From an uncultured Collinsella sp. (GTDB lineage: Bacteria; Actinomycetota; Coriobacteriia; Coriobacteriales; Coriobacteriaceae), in the NCBI GenBank assembly GCA_900542305.1, contig UQMU01000032.1, forward strand, positions 1 through 24,778: a stretch of 24,778 nucleotides of DNA, given 5' to 3'. Both the position numbers and the translations under genes were made by a program. The notes under the pieces were generated by a model, which ran no database searches, had not been told where the DNA came from, and saw only the letters and a program-made list of their open reading frames with translations. Shown here in pieces: positions 7,570 through 16,373 of the stretch. Each line of letters begins with the position of its first letter. Position 1 is the stretch's first letter.

Positions 7570-7592
7570 ACACGTTTTTGAAAGGGGCTATC

Positions 7593-8873
<1,281 letters not shown>

Positions 8874-8910
8874 GCTAACGGCAAAAGCTACAGCCAAGAA
8901 ACAACGCACC

Positions 8911-8949
8911 AAAAGAAGTACCGGCTCCAACCGGTACTTCTTTTTTATT
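8911..8949 (+). terminator. Intrinsic terminator of metK
   Basis: GAAGTACCGG (8915-8924) and CCGGTACTTC (8931-8940) form a perfect 10-bp stem with a 6-nt loop. The stem is preceded by AAAA and followed by TTTTTTATTT. It begins 38 nt after the metK stop and is a textbook rho-independent terminator. Confidence 0.95.
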
Positions 8950-9040
8950 TAAAGATGGTGAAGATGAGCCGACCTGGGACATGGAATAGGTCATAGGCCG
9001 ATAAATTTCGCAGCAGAGCGACTCCAACCATGTATCCTAA

Positions 9041-9161
9041 GTTCCGAGGGCTTTAGTATTTGGTCGATCGCGAGTTCCGCACGAGCCGGAGGCCACTTAA
9101 TGTGGCCTCCGTGCGAGCAGGACTGTCCGAGCAGGCGACCAAATACTAAAGCCCTCGGAAC
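9041..9161. repeat. Nested long palindrome upstream of sdaA
   Basis: The outer arms 9041-9066 and 9136-9161 are 26-nt perfect inverted repeats (outer end GTTCCGAGGGCTTTAG). Inside is a second hairpin: GGAGGCCAC (9088-9096) with GTGGCCTCC (9102-9110) around loop TTAAT. It is extended by CGCAC (9078-9082) with GTGCG (9111-9115) across a 5-nt one-sided bulge. There is no T-tract, no obvious target-site duplication and no sequence similarity to the other two palindromes. It could be a mobile non-autonomous repeat, an RNA leader or an invertible segment. Confidence 0.8.
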
Positions 9162-9204
9162 GGCGGGACAGAGTATGCCCCGCCCCTCGGGACGACGGGA
9201 TAGA
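9152..9204 (+). repeat. Imperfect direct repeat before sdaA
   Basis: The 21-nt segments starting at 9152 and 9184 agree at 18 of 21 positions, with a 32-nt period. The first copy begins inside the right arm of the palindrome and the second ends just before AAGGAGC of sdaA. Tandem copies ahead of a ribosome-binding site could be regulator half-sites or remnants of element insertion. Confidence 0.45.
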
Positions 9205-9216
9205 TAAGGAGCACCC

Positions 9217-10824
9217 ATGGCAGGCAAGCCGCAAACACTAGCTACGACCTCGGCATTCGAGATCTTGGGCCCCGTCATGGTCGGCCCCAGCTCATCGCAC
9301 ACCGCCGGCGCCCTGCGGTGCGCCCAAGTTGCCGCCAGCCTGCTGGAAGGCCGCATCACCAAAGTCACCTTTGGCCTGTGGAACTCCTTCGCCCACACCT
9401 ACCGCGGCCATGGCACCGATCGTGCGCTCGTCGCGGGCATCCTGGGCCTCGACACCGATGACGAGAACATCAAGCAGGCCTTCGACCTCGCACGCGAGCA
9501 GGGCCTCGAATATCACTTTGACATCAAGGGCGACGACGCCTCCATCCACCCCAATACCGTCGACATCGACATGGTCGATGACACGGGCGCCACGGCACAG
9601 GTCCGCGGTGAAAGCCTTGGCGGCGGCAAGATGCGCATCAGCCGCATTAACGGCGTCGGCGTCGACATCTCGGGCATGTATTCCACGCTCTTCGTGGCAC
9701 ACAAGGACGTCCCCGGTGTACTCGCCGCGCTCACCAACCTGCTCGCCTACGCCCACGTAAACATCGCTTTCTGCCGCACCTACCGCACCGAAGTGGGCGG
9801 CCAGGCCTACTCCGTCTTTGAGACCGACGGCGCGCCCGACGACACCGTCGTCCCCATGCTGCGCAAGCTCGACAATGTCGATTACGCGACCTTTATCGAG
9901 CTCCCCGGTTCTGCCTCGTCGCTCTCTCCCGGCGTCTCGGCCAAGGAAATCTTCGACGACGGCGAGCAGCTGCTCGATGCGTGCGAGGAACTGGGGCTCA
10001 GCATTGGCGCCGTCATGGCCGTTCGCGAGGCGCGTCTGACCGGCGAGGCCCACGCCGTCGCCGCCATGCGCCGCGTGCTCGACGTCATGCGCGAGGAGAC
10101 CACGGCCCCCATCGCCAATCCGCAACGTTCGCTTGGCGGGCTTATCGGCGGCGAGGCCAAGCTCGTCGAAGCCACCGGCTGCAACGATTTGAGTGCAAGC
10201 CTGATGGGCACCGTCCAGACCGACGCCGTTGCCCGCGCCATGGCCGTGCTCGAGCGCTCAGCTACCATGGGCGTGATCGTCGCCGCCCCCACGGCAGGCT
10301 CCGCGGGTGTTGTGCCCGGCTGCGTGCTGGCGCTTGCCGATCACCTTCGGCTCGACGACGAGCAGGTCATGGACGCGCTCTACTGCGCAGCCGCCATCGG
10401 CCTCAACCTCACCACGAGTGCCTGCGTCGCCGGCGCCGAGGGCGGATGCCAGGCCGAGGTGGGAAGCGCCGCCGCCATGGCAGCCGCCGCGCTGGTGCAG
10501 ATGCTCGGCGGCACGCCCGAGCAGGCGCTCGACGCCAGCTCCATCTCGCTGAGTAACCTGCTGGGCCTCGTTTGTGACCCCGTTGGTGGCCTCGTGGAGG
10601 TGCCCTGCCAAAACCGCAACGCCATCGGCGTGGCAGCGGCCTTTAGCTCGGCACAACTCGCCCTCGCAGGCATTAAGAGCCTGGTGCCGTTTGACCAGAT
10701 GGCACATGTCATGCTCTCGGTGGGTCACGCGTTGCCGGCCACGCTGCGCGAGACGGCAAAGGGCGGCATCGCGCAGGCTCCGGCCGCACTTTCGGCCTGT
10801 GCAAAATGCGGTGTGTGCGGATAG
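9217..10824 (+). CDS. sdaA: L-serine ammonia-lyase (iron-sulfur, fused beta-ACT-alpha chain)
   Basis: An enzyme of 535 aa that deaminates L-serine to pyruvate and ammonia using a [4Fe-4S] cluster. The N-terminal beta domain has GPSSSHT at residues 23-29. An ACT-like segment follows at about 165-215 (DVPGVLAALTNLLAYAHVNI). The alpha catalytic domain starts near residue 250 and carries cluster cysteines in TSACVAGAEGGCQAEVG (~403) and CDPVGGLVEVPCQNRN (~454). The protein ends CAKCGVCG, fitting the C-terminal cysteine that caps the cluster in studied homologues. Bacillus-type enzymes split beta-ACT and alpha into two chains; here they are one polypeptide. AAGGAGC precedes ATG 9217. It stands alone between a palindrome and a terminator. 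Confidence 0.95.
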   Translation: MAGKPQTLATTSAFEILGPVMVGPSSSHTAGALRCAQVAASLLEGRITKVTFGLWNSFAHTYRGHGTDRALVAGILGLDTDDENIKQAFDLAREQGLEYHFDIKGDDASIHPNTVDIDMVDDTGATAQVRGESLGGGKMRISRINGVGVDISGMYSTLFVAHKDVPGVLAALTNLLAYAHVNIAFCRTYRTEVGGQAYSVFETDGAPDDTVVPMLRKLDNVDYATFIELPGSASSLSPGVSAKEIFDDGEQLLDACEELGLSIGAVMAVREARLTGEAHAVAAMRRVLDVMREETTAPIANPQRSLGGLIGGEAKLVEATGCNDLSASLMGTVQTDAVARAMAVLERSATMGVIVAAPTAGSAGVVPGCVLALADHLRLDDEQVMDALYCAAAIGLNLTTSACVAGAEGGCQAEVGSAAAMAAAALVQMLGGTPEQALDASSISLSNLLGLVCDPVGGLVEVPCQNRNAIGVAAAFSSAQLALAGIKSLVPFDQMAHVMLSVGHALPATLRETAKGGIAQAPAALSACAKCGVCG

Positions 10825-10840
10825 CGGCTAAGAATGACTC

Positions 10841-10870
10841 AAAGGTGGGACAAATGTCCCACCTCTTTTG
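10841..10870 (+). terminator. Intrinsic terminator of sdaA
   Basis: AGGTGGGAC (10843-10851) and GTCCCACCT (10856-10864) form a perfect 9-bp stem with an AAAT loop, followed by CTTTTG. It lies 18 nt after the sdaA stop. The T-run is short but the stem is strong. Confidence 0.85.
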
Positions 10871-10887
10871 AATGCCACCGTTTCCGT

Positions 10888-10916
10888 ACCACAAACAGCA
10901 GGGCAATCGCTATAAT
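10888..10916 (+). promoter_or_regulatory. Promoter of the L,D-transpeptidase gene
   Basis: A consensus TATAAT occurs at 10911-10916. Seventeen nucleotides upstream is ACCACA (10888-10893), which matches the last three bases of a -35. It lies after the sdaA terminator and 58 nt before the start codon, a good position for a housekeeping sigma promoter. Confidence 0.6.
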
Positions 10917-10973
10917 GCAAGCCCAGTAAAAACACGATGAACCGCAAGGCGAAAATCGAAGGATATGCATACG

Positions 10974-12707
10974 ATGTCGCAAAACGATCGAACTCAACTG
11001 ATTCCCGATCCGCAGCAGCCGAGCAGGCACACCGGCGGCGTTCAGTCACCGCGTCCTATCGCGCCGAGCCACGGTCAGCAGCGTGGTGCGGCAAACGCTT
11101 CCCAACGCCCGAACCAACAGCGACAGCAGCGTCAACAACATCAGCAGCGCCAGGCAAACGGCAATGCGCCCAAGCAGCCCCCCACGCACGCTCGAGGCGA
11201 TCGTGGCCCCGCGCGCAAACCCGCCGAGAACAATAAGTCGGGCAAAAAGACGACGCTCTTTGTCGTCCTGGGTCTAATCGTCATTGTCTATATCGTAGGC
11301 GTCGTAGCATTTTCGCAGGTAGCCTACCCCAACACCACCATCGCCGGCGTCGATGTCTCGTTCTCCAACGCTTCGTCTGCCGCCACCAAGGTCAACTCGG
11401 CTTGGAAGCACTATAAGCTCACCGTGACAGGCGATGACTTTAGCTGGACCTATCAGCCCGAGTCCGATGAACCCATCGTCGACGGTGAAGCTGCTGCAAA
11501 AGAAATCATCAACCACAACGAAGCCTTTATTTGGCCGGTCCGCCTTGTGGAATCCTTAAGCGGCAAGACCAAAACAACTGCTACCTCCAACGAAGTCGAT
11601 CTTGATCAAGACGTCGACCTGTCCATGCTTTCCGACACCTTTGACCAAAAGAAGTTTGAGAAGGATCTGGGCGCCGCCATCGACGAGTTTAACGAAGGAC
11701 GTTCGGGCACGTTCGAGGCCAATAGCTCCTATGACGAGCAAGCGGGCAAGTTTACCGTCGAGAAGGCGCGCTCCAACGAAAAACTCAACCGCGAGCATGT
11801 CATTAAATATGCCGAGCTCGAGCTCGCCTCGCTGGCCGAGACCGTAGATCTTTCCAAGCTCGGCAACGATGCCTATGAGCCACTCAATGGAACGCTGACC
11901 GATGATCAGATTCAGGCCGCATGCGATGCCGCCAACAACTTCCTGGGCGTCAACGTGACCCTCAAGCTCAACGGCGAGGATGCCGGCAAGGTTGATGGCG
12001 GCTCCGTATTGCAGTGGATCAGCTTTGCCGATCCGGCCAACCCCACGCTCGATACTTCGCAGATCAGTAGCTGGGCAGCCGAGCTCGCCAACGGCTTTAA
12101 TACCGTGGGCTCCACTCGCTGGTGGACGCGCGCCGATGGCAAGCAGTGCGCCGTCGAAGGCGGCGACTTTGGTTGGTCCATCGACAGCAGCTCGCTCGCC
12201 AAGCAGGTCGAGGACGCCATTAGCAACAAGCAGACCGGCGAAATCGAGATCAAGTACTCCCAGAAGGCCGACACCTTTACCGCAAAGGGAGAGCCCGACT
12301 GGAAGGCATACATCGACGTCGACCTGTCCGAGCAGCACGCGCGCTACTATGACGAGAACGGTAATATCGTTTGGGAGGCCAACTTTATTTCCGGCAAACC
12401 GGGCGAAGACGCCACCCCCGAGGGCGTGTGGCAGATCAACAGCAACGACGGTGGCAGCACCCTGATCGGAGCCAAGGACCCCGAGACCGGTAAGCCCAAA
12501 TACGAGAGCCCGGTGAGCTACTGGATGCCGTTTGAGGGCAATATGATCGGCTTCCACGACGCTACCTGGCAAAACGACAAGAGCTTCGACAACGCCGAGT
12601 CGTACAAATGGTGCGGCAGCCACGGATGCATCAACCTGCGCCTGGCCGACGCCAAGGCGCTTCACGACTGCATCAAAGTCGGCCTGTGCGTGGTTGTCCA
12701 CTCGTAG
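10974..12707 (+). CDS. Membrane-anchored L,D-transpeptidase (YkuD family)
   Basis: A protein of 577 aa that forms 3-3 peptidoglycan cross-links or attaches proteins to the wall from outside the membrane. The first ~90 residues are cytoplasmic, disordered and rich in Q, R, N and P. One membrane helix follows at about 93-115 (LFVVLGLIVIVYIVGVVAF), then a long extracytoplasmic region resembling the peptidoglycan-binding module seen in YkuD proteins. The YkuD catalytic domain is at the C terminus, with IGFHDATW (His ~528) and SHGCINLRL (nucleophile Cys ~552). An ATG at 10965 lies directly against AAGGA, while ATG 10974 is 10 nt from it, so 10974 is preferred. A consensus -10 lies upstream. The exporter operon starts 132 nt downstream on the same strand. 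Confidence 0.92.
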   Translation: MSQNDRTQLIPDPQQPSRHTGGVQSPRPIAPSHGQQRGAANASQRPNQQRQQRQQHQQRQANGNAPKQPPTHARGDRGPARKPAENNKSGKKTTLFVVLGLIVIVYIVGVVAFSQVAYPNTTIAGVDVSFSNASSAATKVNSAWKHYKLTVTGDDFSWTYQPESDEPIVDGEAAAKEIINHNEAFIWPVRLVESLSGKTKTTATSNEVDLDQDVDLSMLSDTFDQKKFEKDLGAAIDEFNEGRSGTFEANSSYDEQAGKFTVEKARSNEKLNREHVIKYAELELASLAETVDLSKLGNDAYEPLNGTLTDDQIQAACDAANNFLGVNVTLKLNGEDAGKVDGGSVLQWISFADPANPTLDTSQISSWAAELANGFNTVGSTRWWTRADGKQCAVEGGDFGWSIDSSSLAKQVEDAISNKQTGEIEIKYSQKADTFTAKGEPDWKAYIDVDLSEQHARYYDENGNIVWEANFISGKPGEDATPEGVWQINSNDGGSTLIGAKDPETGKPKYESPVSYWMPFEGNMIGFHDATWQNDKSFDNAESYKWCGSHGCINLRLADAKALHDCIKVGLCVVVHS

Positions 12708-12775
12708 TGCAACGCACGCATTCCTACAATGTGGAGCTGCTGCGACCAATCTAACAGTTCCGAAAGAAACCGTCC

Positions 12776-12809
12776 TATGCGCCCGCCCCAACCGGTGGGC
12801 GCATATAAT
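12776..12809 (+). promoter_or_regulatory. Palindrome overlapping a consensus -10 before the exporter operon
   Basis: TATGCGCCC (12776-12784) and GGGCGCATA (12797-12805) are perfect inverted repeats. Three further inner pairs, one of them G-T, leave a 6-nt loop. The right end runs into a perfect TATAAT at 12804-12809, 31 nt before the membrane fusion protein start. No -35-like hexamer is seen at 16-18 nt. The structure could be the transpeptidase terminator (though without a T-tract) or an operator covering the exporter promoter. Confidence 0.5.
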
Positions 12810-12839
12810 TATCGAGGTTCTTTCTATAAAGGAGACGCT

Positions 12840-14276
12840 ATGCCGAATGTCCCCACGATCACCCCAGGCCCAGATGATACCGAGCGCACGCCCGAAGGTG
12901 CCACCGAAACGATTCCTCTGATTTCAAACGTATATGCCGACAAGCAGAGCGGACGCGCGAACGATACGGCCGAGATTTCCGATGAAGAGGCATATACCAA
13001 GCTCAAGGTAAAACGTGCCGATCGTCGACGCAAAAAGCTGATTCGACGCGGTATTGCCGCCGGCGTCGTGGGTGCCATCGCGCTCATTGCCATTGCCGCA
13101 ACCCTGGTTATCAATGCTCAGCCACAGGGCGCTAGTGGGCCTGTGACCGACATGGTGACCGAGGGCACGTTTACCACAACGGTCGAGGCGAAAGGCCAGC
13201 TCAAACCCATTTCGTCCTCAGTGGTCTCGCCTTCTGTCGACGGCACGGTCGATTCTATCAACGTGCAGGCAGGCCAATCCGTCAACGAGGGCGACGTGCT
13301 TATGACCATTAAAAACGACGAGCTCGATCGCAACGTTGCCGAGGCGCAACGTGCAGTTGCAGCCGCTCAGGAAGACCTCGCCAACGCGCAGAAAGCCTCA
13401 GCTGCCGCGCAGGCCACCCCAACGACGGACGTCGAGGGAGCTTCCGCAGCGGCTGGCGTCTCCGCCGCATCAGCGGACACGAACGCCGTATCGGCCGCGC
13501 AGCGCAGCCTCGCATCAGCCCAGGCAAACCTCGACCAGGCGAACGCCAAGGTCTCCAGTCGCACGGTCACGGCCCCGAGCTCGGGTAGCATCGTGGAGCT
13601 CAATGCCAAAGTGGGCGCCACGGTTACAGGCGGCATGATCATGGGCGAAAGCGATACGAGCGGCGGCAAGCAGTGCATGCAGATCGCCGACCTGTCCAAG
13701 ATGAAGGTGACCGTGCAGGTGGGCGAAAAGGACATCGCCAAGATCGCCGTTGGGCAGAGCGCCAACGTCACGTATCCTGCGTTTCCCGATATCGTGAGCC
13801 AGGGCACCGTCACGGCTATCGCGTCGGTGGCAAACTCCGACGCCGCCAACGGTGGCGGCGGCAGCGTAACCTTTAACGTCGACATTCTCATCGAGGCGCC
13901 CGACGCGCGCCTGAAGCCGGGCATGACGGCCGAGGTATCGGTGGTGACCGAGCAGCTCGACGACGTGGTGATGGTGCCGACGATGGCGCTCATGACCGAA
14001 GACGGCGAACACTATTACGTCAACGTGGCGACTGATGACGAGGGCAAGCAAACCCGTCGCGTGAAGGTGACCGTCGTGACGCAAAACGACAACGAAGCCG
14101 TAGTCGGCAAGACACAGGTCAAGCGCGACGACCAGGGCAACGAGATCAACCCCAACGTGCCGGTTACCAAGCTGCGCGATGGCGACACCCTCGTCATGGA
14201 CACCGGAGCGGACGCAACGGCTGACGGCGGCTACGGCGCGGATTCGGGCAGCATGTCTACCGACGAGGGTATGTAA
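12840..14276 (+). CDS. Periplasmic-adaptor/membrane fusion protein of a MacAB-like ABC exporter
   Basis: A protein of 478 aa that links an ABC exporter to the outside of the cell. It has a ~70-residue cytoplasmic tail, acidic then strongly basic (KRADRRRKKLIRR), and a membrane helix at about 71-92. The barrel-sandwich halves flank an Ala/Gln-rich coiled coil: SPSVDGTVDSINVQAGQSV before it and VTAPSSGSIVELNAKVGATV after it. Beta-barrel and membrane-proximal domains follow (LKPGMTAEVSVV). AAGGAG lies 5-6 nt before ATG 12840. Its stop overlaps the next start by one base (TAATG), implying coupling. The exported substrate cannot be read from the sequence. Confidence 0.9.
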   Translation: MPNVPTITPGPDDTERTPEGATETIPLISNVYADKQSGRANDTAEISDEEAYTKLKVKRADRRRKKLIRRGIAAGVVGAIALIAIAATLVINAQPQGASGPVTDMVTEGTFTTTVEAKGQLKPISSSVVSPSVDGTVDSINVQAGQSVNEGDVLMTIKNDELDRNVAEAQRAVAAAQEDLANAQKASAAAQATPTTDVEGASAAAGVSAASADTNAVSAAQRSLASAQANLDQANAKVSSRTVTAPSSGSIVELNAKVGATVTGGMIMGESDTSGGKQCMQIADLSKMKVTVQVGEKDIAKIAVGQSANVTYPAFPDIVSQGTVTAIASVANSDAANGGGGSVTFNVDILIEAPDARLKPGMTAEVSVVTEQLDDVVMVPTMALMTEDGEHYYVNVATDDEGKQTRRVKVTVVTQNDNEAVVGKTQVKRDDQGNEINPNVPVTKLRDGDTLVMDTGADATADGGYGADSGSMSTDEGM

Positions 14277-15049
14277 TGCGTCCCGTCATCGACATTCGCA
14301 ACGTGCACCGCATCTTTGAGAGCGAGGCCGGCTGCGCCCATATCCTGCACAACGTGAGCCTTGCGGTGATGAGCGGCGAATTCGTCGCTATTACCGGCCC
14401 TTCGGGCTCGGGCAAGTCAACGCTCATGAACATCCTGGGCTGCCTGGACAAACCGACGGCGGGCGACTACTACCTGCAAGGGCTCAACGTGGCCGAGCTT
14501 GACGATGACGAGCTCACCGAAGTTCGCGCCCTGAGCATTGGCTTTGTCTTTCAGAGCTTCAACCTGCTGCCGCGCCTGTCGGTTATCGAAAACGTCATGC
14601 TGCCGCTGGCCTACACCAATGTGCCCCGTAGCCAGCGCGAAATGCGCGCCGTGCACGCGCTGCAGGCCGTCACGCTGCCCGTCGACCACTGGGACCACCG
14701 CATATCCGAGCTCTCGGGCGGCCAGATGCAGCGTGTCGCCATCGCGCGCGCCCTCGTCAATGACCCGCCCATCATCCTGGCCGATGAGCCGACGGGAAAC
14801 CTAGACTCCGCCACTGGAGCGCTTGTGATGGAGACCTTCCATAGGCTCCAGGAGCGCGGCAAGACCATCGTGCTCATCACACACGACCCCGGCATCGCCG
14901 CCGAGGCCGACCGTGCCGTGACCATCCGCGACGGTCGCATTCACGACGGCGCGTATATTCCACATGCACCGCGGACCCTGCGCAGCGCCGTAGATAGCCT
15001 GCCCATGATTTCCGCCTCCGCCAACCCGCCGAAAGGAGTGGTGGCATGA
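14276..15049 (+). CDS. ABC transporter ATP-binding protein (MacB/LolD-like)
   Basis: An ATPase of 257 aa that powers the exporter. Walker A is GPSGSGKST, the Q-loop segment is FVFQSFNLLPRLSV, the ABC signature is LSGGQMQRVAIARAL, Walker B is ILADEPTGNLDS, and the switch histidine is in LITHD. The sequence belongs to the family that serves FtsX/MacB-type permeases. The start ATG shares its A with the preceding stop codon, and its own stop overlaps the permease start in an ATGA, so the three genes form one translational unit. The last ~30 residues (after HAPRTLRSAVDSL) are poorly conserved in style. Confidence 0.96.
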   Translation: MRPVIDIRNVHRIFESEAGCAHILHNVSLAVMSGEFVAITGPSGSGKSTLMNILGCLDKPTAGDYYLQGLNVAELDDDELTEVRALSIGFVFQSFNLLPRLSVIENVMLPLAYTNVPRSQREMRAVHALQAVTLPVDHWDHRISELSGGQMQRVAIARALVNDPPIILADEPTGNLDSATGALVMETFHRLQERGKTIVLITHDPGIAAEADRAVTIRDGRIHDGAYIPHAPRTLRSAVDSLPMISASANPPKGVVA

Positions 15050-16260
15050 GCGCCCGCGATCTCATCCAGGAAGCCCTTCACTCGCTCGAAGCCAACAAGG
15101 GGCGCAGCCTGCTCACCATCCTGGGCATTGTCATCGGCATCGCCTCGGTCATTGCCATGACTTCGCTCATCGGCGGCATCCAAAACAGCCTGGTCAACAG
15201 CCTGGGTCTCAATGCGGCACGCATGGTGCAGATTTACTCGTCGCAGGAACTCACCGAGTCAGACGTCGAGAAGCTCCGCAAGATGGTGCCGCAGATTGAG
15301 CAGATCGGCATCGTGGACAGCGCCTATACCGAGTACAAGACCGGCGACAAAAGCTATACCGTCATGGCGCAAGGCGTCGACAGCGACATGCTCGACGCCG
15401 TGGGCGCCAGCAAGCTCGTCGCGGGACGCACCTATACCGACGCCGAAACAAAGTCAGGCGCGCGCGTGGCGCTCATCAGCCGCGGCGGCGCCGACCAGCT
15501 GTACGGCAACGAACAGGACGCACTCGGCAAGACCATCAAAGTGTCGAACGGCGAGGTGCAGATCGTTGGCGTCATCGACGGCGGCAGCGACTCCATGGGC
15601 TCAATCACGCTGTATATGCCCCGCGAGACCATTGCCGGACTCTTTGGCGACGAGAACCCCTCATTCCCCAGCGTGACGGCGCTCGCCGTCGAGGGCACGG
15701 ACATAGACGAACTCTGCAAGACGATTGAGTCCAAAGTGCGCGCAATGAAGGGTATCTCGGAGGATGATGAGTACGACAGCGTATCGGCGACCTCGATGAA
15801 AAGCGCCATCGATGCTCTCAACTCCTTTATGGGCGCGTTCTCGCTCATCATGGGTGCCGTCGCCAGCATTTCACTGCTCGTGGGCGGTATCGGCATTATG
15901 AATATGATGCTTACCAACGTAACGGAGCGCATCCGCGAGATCGGTATTCGCCGTGCCCTGGGCGCCAGTCGTCGCGATATCACCGCGCAGTTTTTAGCCG
16001 AGTCTTCGGCATTGTGCATCACCGGCGGTCTGCTGGGTGTCCTGATTGGCTATCTGCTGGCATGGGGACTCACGTTCTTTGCCGCAAGCTCGGGCATCAT
16101 GAGCGAGTTTGGAGCTACCGGGACGATCACGCCAAGCTTCTCCATTACGACAGTGTTAATCGCGTTTGCCGTATCGGTCGGCATCGGCGTAATCTTTGGC
16201 TTCTACCCCGCTCGCCGCGCAGCAAAGCTCGACCCGGTGGAGTGCCTACGCTACCAGTAA
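15046..16260 (+). CDS. MacB-like ABC transporter permease
   Basis: A membrane subunit of 404 aa, fully consistent with the FtsX/MacB family. One N-terminal membrane helix (LLTILGIVIGIASVIAMTSL) is followed by an extracytoplasmic MacB_PCD-like domain to about residue 260. Three C-terminal helices follow, with the conserved junction NVTERIREIGIRRALGASRR and the terminal ARRAAKLDPVECLRYQ. Unlike E. coli MacB the ATPase is on a separate polypeptide. Together with the two upstream genes this makes a mechanotransmission-type exporter, which in Gram-positive bacteria usually handles peptides, antibiotics or lipoprotein-linked cargo. It ends 110 nt from the convergent B12 operon. Confidence 0.95.
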   Translation: MSARDLIQEALHSLEANKGRSLLTILGIVIGIASVIAMTSLIGGIQNSLVNSLGLNAARMVQIYSSQELTESDVEKLRKMVPQIEQIGIVDSAYTEYKTGDKSYTVMAQGVDSDMLDAVGASKLVAGRTYTDAETKSGARVALISRGGADQLYGNEQDALGKTIKVSNGEVQIVGVIDGGSDSMGSITLYMPRETIAGLFGDENPSFPSVTALAVEGTDIDELCKTIESKVRAMKGISEDDEYDSVSATSMKSAIDALNSFMGAFSLIMGAVASISLLVGGIGIMNMMLTNVTERIREIGIRRALGASRRDITAQFLAESSALCITGGLLGVLIGYLLAWGLTFFAASSGIMSEFGATGTITPSFSITTVLIAFAVSVGIGVIFGFYPARRAAKLDPVECLRYQ

Positions 16261-16272
16261 GCCACCACCAAC

Positions 16273-16341
16273 AAGTTGCGGTGAATTATGGACTGAATAT
16301 GCTATCTAGCAGCAAAAACAGACACTATTTCACCGCAACTT
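16273..16341. repeat. Inverted repeat at the exporter/B12 junction (motif copies 2 and 3)
   Basis: Thirteen-nt perfect arms AAGTTGCGGTGAA (16273-16285) and TTCACCGCAACTT (16329-16341) face each other across 43 nt. The right arm and its inner flank (16316-16341) match 56-81 at 22 of 26 positions. It lies between convergent genes, where it could act in termination, but neither side shows a compact stem with a T-tract. Confidence 0.65.
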
Positions 16342-16352
16342 ATTGAAGGGCC

Positions 16353-16373
16353 CTAGGCGCGGCGAGCGCCTAG
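16353..16373 (-). terminator. Hairpin overlapping the end of the B12 operon
   Basis: CTAGGCGC (16353-16360) and GCGCCTAG (16366-16373) form a perfect 8-bp stem with a 5-nt loop. The cbiJ stop codon (16372-16370) lies within it. On the minus strand it is followed by GGCCCTTCAATAAG without a T-run, so a terminator role is plausible but not proven. Confidence 0.5.

Larger units (their letters stand above)
7309..7592. other. gltX-metK divergent intergenic region
   Basis: This 284-nt region must hold the divergent promoters of gltX (leftward) and metK (rightward). On the minus strand TATACT (7354-7349) is a possible gltX -10. On the plus strand TATGAT (7519-7524) is a possible metK -10. Neither has a strong -35. 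The centre is occupied by the 7393-7482 palindrome, and the metK leader has a hairpin at 7543-7569. No recognisable SAM riboswitch class was seen. Confidence 0.5.
8950..9216. other. metK-sdaA intergenic region
   Basis: After the metK terminator this region holds about 90 nt without recognisable structure, then the 9041-9161 nested palindrome, then an imperfect direct repeat next to the sdaA ribosome-binding site. TATCCT at 9033-9038 is a weak -10 candidate. If sdaA is transcribed from there, the whole palindrome would lie in its 5' leader. Confidence 0.5.

Noticed and set aside
9041..9161. A rho-independent terminator before sdaA
   Set aside because: Neither strand has a T-run after the stem, and metK already has a strong terminator at 8911-8949.
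9292..10125. A 277-codon minus-strand open frame
   Set aside because: It is a shadow of sdaA caused by high GC in the third codon position.
11556..12791. A 411-codon minus-strand open frame
   Set aside because: It is fully antisense to the L,D-transpeptidase gene, with no motif and no ribosome-binding site of note.
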